NCBI GenBank assembly: GCA_910585895.1
Contig: CAJUHY010000089.1
Location: forward strand, 1 to 6,597
Direction of reading: 5' to 3'
Source: an uncultured Lachnospiraceae bacterium
Lineage (GTDB): Bacteria; Bacillota; Clostridia; Lachnospirales; Lachnospiraceae
DNA: 6,597 nt
Of this stretch, positions 1 to 5,705 are shown in pieces. The notes below the pieces were generated by a model. That model ran no database searches. It was not told where the DNA came from and was given only the letters and a program-made list of their open reading frames with translations. Made by a program: the position numbers and the translations under genes. Within the stretch, counting starts at the first letter, position 1. Each line of letters starts with the position of its first letter.

Positions 1-344
1 TTCCTTGCCTGCTCCTTCACCTTATCAATACAGAGCACAATGTCCCCTAAAAGGGCTTCTCCAGTGTCTGGATTAAAATTATCCTCATCCGTCTCAACTT
101 CCCCAAACGCACCAGGAGACGGATAGCTGATAAGCGGAAATGACAGGACATCAGTCGGAGCATCTATCCCCCGGTGTTCCCGGTTAATTTCCTGAATATC
201 CTCAGCCGTCACCAGCAGCAGACTGACTTCTGCTTCAAACGGAAAACTTTCTGTCTCCAACGCTGTTTCCAACACCTCTTCGGCAAGTTTCCGCCAATCA
301 AAATCAAAATCAAATCCTGCTTCTTCTTCCACGTTCAAAGTCAT
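1..344 (-). CDS. ybeY: YbeY endoribonuclease / rRNA maturation factor, C-terminally cut by the window edge
   Basis: YbeY is a zinc-dependent single-strand endoribonuclease needed for 16S rRNA 3' maturation and ribosome quality control. Only the first 114 codons lie in the window. I translated them by hand: the start reads MTLNVEEEAGFDFDFDW. The family core follows, with LLLVTAEDIQEINREHRG, then APTDVLSFPL at about residues 62-71, then ALLGDIVLCIDKVKEQA near the edge. These are the usual YbeY blocks; the HxxxHxxGyxH zinc motif would lie beyond position 1. An acidic loop of roughly 25 residues separates DVLSFPL from LLGDIVLC, longer than in compact YbeY proteins. The ATG at 344-342 overlaps the preceding gene's TGA as ATGA. 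A strong AGGAGG at 360-355 lies 10 nt upstream inside that gene, so translational coupling is likely. In related Firmicutes dgkA, cdd or era often follow; that is outside the window. Confidence 0.93.
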   Translation of the reverse strand, partial: MTLNVEEEAGFDFDFDWRKLAEEVLETALETESFPFEAEVSLLLVTAEDIQEINREHRGIDAPTDVLSFPLISYPSPGAFGEVETDEDNFNPDTGEALLGDIVLCIDKVKEQAR

Positions 345-1618
345 AACAATTTCGCCTCCTTGATAAGATAATCCCTGATCTGCAGATACATATTCATGCC
401 CAGTCCCGATTTATCATAGAGACCGGCCGAAGAATTCTCATTCAAAGTCTGATAGACAATGATATCCTGATTCCAGGAACTTGAGAGGGTACTTTTGTCC
501 AGTACGTCGAACTTTGCCACCACGCTGTCCACAATGTGCACAATCGCAGATTCTATTGTAGATGGCAGTTTCTTCTCCCCATTGTATTCTTTCAAAATTT
601 CTATAATTTCCCTTGGAAGATAATTAATCCGCCCCAGAGCCACGCCATTTTCCACATATGGTTCCCCATCCATCCTGCCTATGCGGTAATATAACCCGCC
701 TGCTGCCGCTACATAAGGGTCAGCTGATACAATCCTGGCGCAGTTCTCGGAAATCTGCGAAACTTTCTTTGCATGTTCGTAATCTGCATTGGAAAACCTT
801 TTCATTTCCTTTGCCAGACTAAAATTCTCCGACAGAACTTTCTTCAATGCCTGTTCTCTGCCATCTTCCGGTACAAAGGAACACATCTGGTATATCCAGG
901 CTGCGCCAGCTCCAGAGAGGATGCCGTTGCATAATGCGTAGATAACTAAATCCGCTTCCAAACGCCTTGCATATAAAAAAGAAAAAATTGCTACACTGCC
1001 AAAAGAAAACAAAAACAGAAATACGATTCCCCACCAAAAATGCTCTTTCTTGTTCAGCAATAATTTAGCAAAACAGCCGCACAGCAACAAAAGCAGCATA
1101 CACAGCAAAACATTGGAATCGCCCTCGCCGCACACCAGATACACTGTACAGTGGAATGCCCCGGATACCATGCCAAAGATAGGACTTGACATCATGGACA
1201 CCCCCATGCTTAGAAGCAATACCGGTCGTACAAATTCAGGCAGATACAGAAATAATACCGCTATCACGCAGATAATGAAATAGCATAATGCAATCTGCCG
1301 GTAATTCCAGAGTTTCTCATATAACCACTCTTGCTGTATCCTGCTGATTTCCAGCGCTGCCAAAAACAGCACTGCATAGAAAACGCCAATAAACACTAAC
1401 ACTAATTGATGTTCCCATCCCTGTTCACTTATCATTGCGGCAGCTATACTTTCCAAAACAGTACAGACAAAAATAAGAACTATGAACAGCTTACGGAACT
1501 TAAAGTCCTGTTCCTTTACCTTTTTATCTTTTACGGTTTCTGTTTCCGTTCTGGTTTCTGTTTCTGTCCCGGTTTTTATCTCTGCTTCCTTTTCTCTCTT
1601 GTTTCTCATAATCCTCAT
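341..1618 (-). CDS. Seven-transmembrane protein with degenerate HD domain (shortened PgpH/YqfF-like)
   Basis: This is an integral membrane protein of 425 residues. Hydrophobic segments lie at about 43-63, 71-90, 107-128, 131-163 (longer than one helix), 168-188, 193-216 and 224-246, consistent with the seven-helix core of YqfF/PgpH proteins, c-di-AMP phosphodiesterases that usually sit between phoH and ybeY. The cytoplasmic part (275-423) resembles their HD domain: H282 in YEHAKKVSQIS, then LYYRIGRM at 309-316 and AIVHIVDSV at 358-366. However, the expected HD pair is a lone Arg (R312), the segment carrying the next His is missing, and the expected HH is Y345-N346. The large extracellular domain after helix 1 is also absent; the usual PgpH is about 700 residues. 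I therefore infer a non-catalytic or altered protein and give no symbol. The N-terminus is low-complexity and charged (a TETETRTETETV tract). Starts at 1618 or 1609 are both possible, and neither has a strong ribosome binding site. Overlaps: phoH by 95 bp, ybeY by ATGA. Confidence 0.85.
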   Translation of the reverse strand: MRIMRNKREKEAEIKTGTETETRTETETVKDKKVKEQDFKFRKLFIVLIFVCTVLESIAAAMISEQGWEHQLVLVFIGVFYAVLFLAALEISRIQQEWLYEKLWNYRQIALCYFIICVIAVLFLYLPEFVRPVLLLSMGVSMMSSPIFGMVSGAFHCTVYLVCGEGDSNVLLCMLLLLLCGCFAKLLLNKKEHFWWGIVFLFLFSFGSVAIFSFLYARRLEADLVIYALCNGILSGAGAAWIYQMCSFVPEDGREQALKKVLSENFSLAKEMKRFSNADYEHAKKVSQISENCARIVSADPYVAAAGGLYYRIGRMDGEPYVENGVALGRINYLPREIIEILKEYNGEKKLPSTIESAIVHIVDSVVAKFDVLDKSTLSSSWNQDIIVYQTLNENSSAGLYDKSGLGMNMYLQIRDYLIKEAKLL

Positions 1619-2552
1619 AAGCCTTTACTATTTTTTGCACAAGAGGATGCCGCACGACATCACTGCTTGTCAGCTGGCAAATCCCTATATCATCTACATT
1701 CCCCAAAACTTTCAGCGCAACATCCATGCCGGAAACGTTTCCCGGAGCCAAATCCTTTTGTGTGGCATCGCCTGTAACCACCACTTTTGAGCCAAAACCG
1801 ATACGCGTCAGAAACATTTTCATTTGCGCAGGCGTGGTATTCTGCGCCTCATCCAGAATAATGAAAGCATTGTCCAAGGTCCTTCCTCTCATGTAAGCAA
1901 GAGGCGCCACCTCAATCAATCCCTTTTCCATATTTTTCTGAAAGCTGTCCGCCCCCATAATCTGATACAAGGCATCGTACAAGGGACGCAGGTAAGGGTC
2001 GACTTTGCTCTGTAAATCTCCCGGCAGGAAGCCCAGCTTTTCCCCGGCTTCAATAGCCGGGCGCGTGAGGATAATCCTGTTTACTTCTTCCTTTTTAAAC
2101 GCCGTAATTGCCATGGCCATGGCAAGATACGTCTTGCCGGTGCCCGCCGGACCCATGCCAAACACAATCATCTTCTTGCGAATCTCATCCACATAACGTT
2201 TCTGTCCCAGCGTCTTGGGCTTAATCGGTTTGCCGCTTATAGTGTGACAGATTAACTCCTTGTCAATTTCAACGATTGCCGATTCTTTCTCTTCAAATGT
2301 CAAGGAAATTGCATAATCCACATTCTGCTCTGTAATCTGGTTGCCGCGTTTCGATAATTCAAACAGCTGTGTAAAAACACGCGCTGCCTTCTTAACATCT
2401 GCGTCTTTCCCCAGCAGCTTCAGATTATTCTCGCGAAGAGCCACGGTTACACCGAATGCCCTCTCTATTTTCTTCATATATACATCAAACTGCCCAAACA
2501 CATTGGCTATATGTTCAGTAGGTATATCAATTGCTGTCTCCATCAGACTCAT
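1524..2552 (-). CDS. phoH: PhoH family ATPase
   Basis: This is a cytoplasmic P-loop ATPase of the PhoH/YbeZ family, thought to work with YbeY in RNA and ribosome metabolism; the exact role is unsettled. Residues 1-90 form the family's KH-like N-terminal region (VFGQFDVYMKKIERAFGV). The ATPase domain follows with Walker A GPAGTGKT at 134-141, LTRPAIEAGEKLGFLPGDL at 162-180, Walker B IILDEAQN at 231-238, and VVVTGDATQKDL at 257-268. The length of 342 residues is slightly above the usual 310-330 because of a C-terminal tail (from about 315) rich in Arg and Asn, generated by the repeat shared with the next gene. The ATG at 2552 is preferred because AGGAAGGG (2570-2563) lies 10 nt upstream; ATG at 2543 is an alternative. 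The start overlaps the yqfD end by 26 bp. Its place between yqfD and ybeY is the common Firmicutes arrangement. Confidence 0.96.
   Translation of the reverse strand: MSLMETAIDIPTEHIANVFGQFDVYMKKIERAFGVTVALRENNLKLLGKDADVKKAARVFTQLFELSKRGNQITEQNVDYAISLTFEEKESAIVEIDKELICHTISGKPIKPKTLGQKRYVDEIRKKMIVFGMGPAGTGKTYLAMAMAITAFKKEEVNRIILTRPAIEAGEKLGFLPGDLQSKVDPYLRPLYDALYQIMGADSFQKNMEKGLIEVAPLAYMRGRTLDNAFIILDEAQNTTPAQMKMFLTRIGFGSKVVVTGDATQKDLAPGNVSGMDVALKVLGNVDDIGICQLTSSDVVRHPLVQKIVKAYEDYEKQERKGSRDKNRDRNRNQNGNRNRKR
1535..1567 (-). repeat. Imperfect hexanucleotide repeat translated in two frames
   Basis: On the minus strand this stretch is built of ACAGAA, ACGGAA and ACCAGA-like units. In the phoH frame it encodes the basic Asn/Arg-rich tail RNRNQNGNRNR just before the stop. 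In the next gene's frame it encodes TETETRTETET. It lies inside the 95-bp overlap (1524-1618) of the two genes. Such repeats are prone to slippage, so the length may vary among strains; that last point is inference. Confidence 0.8.
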
Positions 2553-3789
2553 CTTCTATCTGCCCTTCCTGTGGTAGGTCTGTAATACTGGTTGCTTGCC
2601 GGATACCTATGGGTTCAATGACTTTTAAGCTGCCGGAAGCTGTGCAGTTATTTTCATCCGTTTCTATCATAACATTATTTTCTATAATTTGTACCCCTTT
2701 TTCTGATAATTCCTTACAAAATTCTTGTAATTTTTGTTCGGCGAGCTTCTTTGCCTCCTCTTTTTTGTACCGTTTTGTTTCCATCTGATATTCTTTATGC
2801 GTTTCTTTTAAAAATACCAGCGGCAAATAAAAACTCTCTCCTATTTTGATATCATACTCATCTGTAATAGTATCATACTTTTCAAATTTGTGCAAAAAAT
2901 CTGGAAAATGAAACTGATTTTGCAGAATCCTGATACCATAAGAACTGCTTTCCTCGCCGGTAAATACCTTATCTTCATATTTCATGGAGAAACTGTCCTG
3001 ATAAGGATACAAAGTTATGCCAAGGATATCCGCATCCGATACGCAGTATTGGTAATTAGCAATTTCCTTCGCATCATTCAATACCGGATTTTTCCCCTCC
3101 ACCAACAAATCTCCTGGTTTTACCACAGTTCCCTTTTCCACCTGGGGAGCGCCCGCCCTGGTAAGAATACTGTAAATCTCCGCTTCCTTGTCTGCCACTA
3201 AATCCATCGGCGTACCGTCTTCTGCCTGCTTTTCTTGTGCCTGCTGGTTGGTGGCAAGATTCTCCTGAATGTCGATAATCAGCATCGTGCCGCTCAGCTT
3301 TGCTGAAGCCCAAATAATATCCTCATAGCCGGCACGCAGTTCCTCTTCTATCTTCTCACAATCTATTTTGCTTTTTAAGAGCCCATGATATACCTTTTTC
3401 TCTTCCAAAAATTTAATTATATTGCTGTCCGTTTCATGGAGATTGCCATTGACTTCAATTTTCCAGACAAACAGCGACATGGTATACAAGAGCGCGCAGC
3501 AAAGCACAATACCGGCGAAAAACAGCTTGCGTTTCCGATAACGGCGCATGGCAAACGGCAGCCCTGTCCGTTCGACAATCACCAGTTTTGTCCTTGTTTT
3601 CTTCAGAATGGGCTTTAACTGCCGAAAACCCCGCAGGCTGATACAGAACTCATATTGTTCATCGTGATATTCCAGATTCCAAATCAAAATATTGCGGTTG
3701 CTGCAAAGATTTAAGAAGCGCTCGGGTGCATAGCCGAATAGCCTGACTCGTACATATCCCTGAAAATATTTTACTTTATCAATCAACAA
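2527..3789 (-). CDS. yqfD: Sporulation protein YqfD
   Basis: This is a YqfD family membrane protein (about 400 residues in Bacillus, 420 here), required for sporulation and in Bacillus a member of the sigma-E regulon. A cytoplasmic N-terminal part of about 85 residues (RVRLFGYAPERFLNLCSNRNI) is followed by a basic stretch, RRYRKRK, and one membrane helix at about 88-109. A large extracytoplasmic part then begins VWKIEVNGN, with SKIDCEKIEEELR, LSGTMLIIDIQEN, and the family-typical VKPGDLLVEGKNP. It ends in an acidic tail. Because an in-frame stop lies at 3804-3802, the start must be downstream of it, and there is no early ATG. I choose TTG at 3789: AAGGGG (3803-3798) is 8 nt upstream and overlaps the yqfC stop. 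A second TTG at 3786 is the alternative. The overlap with phoH suggests coupled translation. Confidence 0.94.
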   Translation of the reverse strand: MLIDKVKYFQGYVRVRLFGYAPERFLNLCSNRNILIWNLEYHDEQYEFCISLRGFRQLKPILKKTRTKLVIVERTGLPFAMRRYRKRKLFFAGIVLCCALLYTMSLFVWKIEVNGNLHETDSNIIKFLEEKKVYHGLLKSKIDCEKIEEELRAGYEDIIWASAKLSGTMLIIDIQENLATNQQAQEKQAEDGTPMDLVADKEAEIYSILTRAGAPQVEKGTVVKPGDLLVEGKNPVLNDAKEIANYQYCVSDADILGITLYPYQDSFSMKYEDKVFTGEESSSYGIRILQNQFHFPDFLHKFEKYDTITDEYDIKIGESFYLPLVFLKETHKEYQMETKRYKKEEAKKLAEQKLQEFCKELSEKGVQIIENNVMIETDENNCTASGSLKVIEPIGIRQATSITDLPQEGQIEDESDGDSN

Positions 3790-3804
3790 AATGCTTACCC
3801 CTTA
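3790..3804 (-). promoter_or_regulatory. Ribosome binding site fixing the yqfD TTG start
   Basis: On the minus strand the yqfC stop TAA (3804-3802) runs straight into GGGG (3801-3798), giving AAGGGG with an 8-nt spacer to TTG at 3789. The same TAA is in the yqfD frame, which excludes any start further upstream. The arrangement supports stop-to-start coupling between yqfC and yqfD. Confidence 0.75.
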
Positions 3805-4092
3805 TGAATCATATAATATTCCCTGAATGAATCCGGTGATTTTCATTTCCTCATTCGTATAATATTCGACCACCAGCCGCTTCCCTACGATGCAAACCTG
3901 GCAGTTCTTGGTCTGCAGACGTATTTTTTCCCTAGTATAGTCGATAATGCCTTTATAATTTTCAATCAGCACCTGGTTACGCCCCATTGCCGTTATAATC
4001 ACCGCGCCATAAACAATATCCCTGGGCAGTTCTAAGGACTCCACAATATTTGATTTTACCTGTGTCAGATTTTTTTTCTTCCATATTCCCAT
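3802..4092 (-). CDS. yqfC: Sporulation protein YqfC (YabP/YqfC family)
   Basis: This is a 96-residue protein of the YabP/YqfC family, usually the first gene of a sigma-E-dependent sporulation operon with yqfD. Family signs are LELPRDIV at about 20-27, then a hydrophobic strand, QVLIENYKGIIDYT at about 40-53 (the family's IENYKG block), CQVCIVGKRL, and an ending of alternating hydrophobic residues, MKITGFIQGILY. No signal peptide or membrane helix is visible; the N-terminus is lysine-rich. The ATG at 4092 gives the length usual for the family, but no Shine-Dalgarno sequence is visible: the 17 bases before it are followed upstream by the structured element at 4110-4272. GTG at codon 17 is a poorer alternative, since it would leave only about three residues before the conserved LPRD block. 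No terminator separates it from the upstream nucleoside phosphorylase gene. Confidence 0.9.
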   Translation of the reverse strand: MGIWKKKNLTQVKSNIVESLELPRDIVYGAVIITAMGRNQVLIENYKGIIDYTREKIRLQTKNCQVCIVGKRLVVEYYTNEEMKITGFIQGILYDS

Positions 4093-4109
4093 AGTTAAAC
4101 ATATGCAGC

Positions 4110-4272
4110 CAACAGTTCAGCCATGCATAGCAAATAGAAGCTTTGCATGCTTGCATGTGAAAGATTCTATTTACTATGCATGAGCGGAGCGCCATTTTAT
4201 GAGCAAAGTTAGCTGCATAGCAGCGAGAAAATGCCGTAGGCATCTTTGCGAATGGCGCGGGCTGAACTGTTG
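4110..4272. repeat. Structured palindromic intergenic element with 13-bp inverted ends (MITE-like or structured RNA)
   Basis: The outer arms 4110-4122 and 4260-4272 (CAACAGTTCAGCC and its exact complement) pair over 13 bp. Inside, hairpin A (4122-4182) pairs 4122-4130 with 4174-4182 (9 bp), 4132-4139 with 4165-4172 (8 bp), 4141-4144 with 4160-4163, and ends in CATG-CTTG-CATG. Stem B pairs 4189-4196 with 4251-4258 (GCGCCATT) and 4203-4208 with 4244-4249. It carries two mini-hairpins with triloops: GCTGC-ATA-GCAGC at 4212-4224 and ATGCC-GTA-GGCAT at 4231-4243. There is no coding potential and no clean target-site duplication. The outer stem and hairpin A share one base (4122). The small size, lack of genes and terminal inverted repeats fit a miniature repetitive element; the nested stems also fit a leader RNA. 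Which of these applies cannot be decided from one copy. Confidence 0.7.
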
Positions 4273-4288
4273 AATGCCATGCATAGCA
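4120..4288. repeat. 13-bp direct repeat flanking the structured element
   Basis: GCCATGCATAGCA occurs at 4120-4132 and again at 4276-4288, 156 bp apart. An inverted 9-bp copy, CTATGCATG, lies at 4174-4182 and can pair with either copy. The two pairings exclude each other, so the region could adopt two different folds. The sequence contains the self-complementary ATGCAT. Confidence 0.75.
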
Positions 4289-4309
4289 TTTGTGAACAAC
4301 GCAAGAGTA

Positions 4310-5629
4310 TCACTGTCTTATGCCATTACGAATAATCCCCTTCACCATAGCAACCTCTGCCACTGGCTGCTGCCTGATTTCATAAGCGCGCACGATTCTT
4401 CCGTAAGCTTCTTTCGCCTTTTCCATATTATTTGCAAAAATAGTAGCAAGCGCCTCCCCGGAATGTACAATCTCCCCTCTCTTCTTATTCAGTAAAACTC
4501 CGACGGATAAATCCACCTCACTATCCTTTGTAAGGCGTCCGCCGCCCAGAGCAAGACTTGCCAGCCCAATCTCTTCGGCAAGAATTCTGGAAACAAATCC
4601 TTCTTCTGTGTTCATAACCTGCAATTGGATGCTGCCCACCGGTAAAAGTTCCGGCTGGTACACATAACGTTTGTCCCCACCCTGGGTTTCTATGAATTCA
4701 GCAAACTTGTCCAGCGCAGCTTTACTATGGATGGTCTGTTCTAACAACACTCTTGCTTCCTCCGCCGTCTTGGCTTTATCGGCTGCCAAGACCATCTCTA
4801 TCCCCAGAGCATAAACAACTTCCATGAAATCTTGGGGTCCCAGTCCATTCAAAGAAAGAATAGCTTCTTTTACTTCCAGAGAATTGCCCACGGCATTGCC
4901 CAATGGCTGGTCCATATCCGTAACCACTGCCGCCATCTGCTTGCCGCTGCCCATACCAATCTGCACCATCTCTTTTGCAAGTGCAAATGCTTCTTCCTCC
5001 GTCTTCATAAAAGCTCCATTGCCAGTCTTTACATCCAACACGATGGCATCAGCATTTGCTGCCAGCTTCTTACTCATTATGCTAGAGGCAATCAGAGAAA
5101 TCTGGTCTACAGTTGCCGTCACATCCCTGAGGGCATAAAGTTTCTTATCCGCTGGGGCAAGGTTAACAGTCTGTCCCATAATGGCAACCTTGATTCGGTT
5201 CACATTTTCATAGAACTGCTCCGTAGTAAGCGCCGTGGAAAACCCAGGAAAACATTCCAGCTTGTCAATCGTGCCGCCGGTATGACCAAGTCCCCTGCCA
5301 GACATCTTCGCTACCGGAATCCCCAGCGCAGCCACCATCGGCGTCAATACCAGTGAGGTCTTATCCCCCACTCCTCCCGTACTGTGTTTATCCACTTTTA
5401 TTCCCTGTATCGCTGACAAATCGAGCACTTCCCCGCTGTCCCTCATGGCAAGCGTAAGATGCAGCGTTTCCTGCTCATCCATGCCCTGAAAACAAATTGC
5501 CATCATCAAAGCGGACATCTGGTAATCTGGAATTTCCCCTTTCGTATAACCCTCCACCAAAAAATTAATTTCTTCTTCTGATAATTGCCTGCCACGCTTC
5601 TTTTTGTTGATAATATCATACATTCTCAT
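4310..5629 (-). CDS. pdp: Pyrimidine-nucleoside phosphorylase
   Basis: This cytoplasmic salvage enzyme cleaves uridine, deoxyuridine and thymidine with phosphate to the base and (deoxy)ribose-1-phosphate. The length of 439 residues matches the Bacillus enzymes (about 433). Domains in order: N-terminal helical domain (1-65), central phosphoribosyl-transferase-like domain (about 75-310), and C-terminal PYNP_C domain (about 345-420). The phosphate loop is KHSTGGVGDKT (81-91), the family signature SGRGLGHTGGTIDKLE (110-125), and the pyrimidine-site residues H82, R168 (YALRD), S183 and K187 (SSIMSKK) are all present, so it should be active. The ATG at 5629 has AGGAG (5644-5640) 10 nt upstream; the ATG two codons later is less well spaced. 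The thymidine-specific name deoA is an alternative; the Gram-positive type sequence favours pdp. The CMD-cupin gene ends 76 bp upstream, and co-transcription is possible. No terminator is visible after the stop. Confidence 0.96.
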   Translation of the reverse strand: MRMYDIINKKKRGRQLSEEEINFLVEGYTKGEIPDYQMSALMMAICFQGMDEQETLHLTLAMRDSGEVLDLSAIQGIKVDKHSTGGVGDKTSLVLTPMVAALGIPVAKMSGRGLGHTGGTIDKLECFPGFSTALTTEQFYENVNRIKVAIMGQTVNLAPADKKLYALRDVTATVDQISLIASSIMSKKLAANADAIVLDVKTGNGAFMKTEEEAFALAKEMVQIGMGSGKQMAAVVTDMDQPLGNAVGNSLEVKEAILSLNGLGPQDFMEVVYALGIEMVLAADKAKTAEEARVLLEQTIHSKAALDKFAEFIETQGGDKRYVYQPELLPVGSIQLQVMNTEEGFVSRILAEEIGLASLALGGGRLTKDSEVDLSVGVLLNKKRGEIVHSGEALATIFANNMEKAKEAYGRIVRAYEIRQQPVAEVAMVKGIIRNGIRQ

Positions 5630-5705
5630 AATTTTTTCTCTCCTGTTTTAACGCTCAACAGTTCTCAAAAACAACAAGGCGAATACTAAAAGCAATCTTT
5701 TTTAC

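Noticed and set aside
683..691. Loss of the HD pair as a frameshift or sequencing artefact
   Set aside because: The frame stays open on both sides, with recognisable family sequence before and after, and other metal ligands are also lost, so a single read error does not explain it.
1406..1790. Two plus-strand open frames across the phoH/7TM overlap
   Set aside because: They are produced by the low-complexity repeat and contain Ser/Phe/Val-rich nonsense sequence opposite two real genes.
3977..4243. Minus-strand open frame of 88 codons running from the structured element into yqfC
   Set aside because: It overlaps yqfC in another frame, starts within the palindromes and has no family resemblance.
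4110..4272. Structured element as a rho-independent terminator or tRNA
   Set aside because: No U-run follows any of the stems in either direction, and there is no cloverleaf with tRNA-conserved positions.
4832..5356. Plus-strand open frame of 174 codons opposite the nucleoside phosphorylase gene
   Set aside because: It is antisense to a strongly conserved gene, has no recognisable domain and no convincing ribosome binding site; it is a shadow of the codon pattern on the other strand.
5630..5705. Own promoter or terminator between the CMD-cupin gene and pdp
   Set aside because: TAGTAT has no matching -35 box, the TTGTTT-17-TTAAAA pair would put the transcript start on the ribosome binding site, and AAAAGATTGCTTTT is too weak for a terminator.
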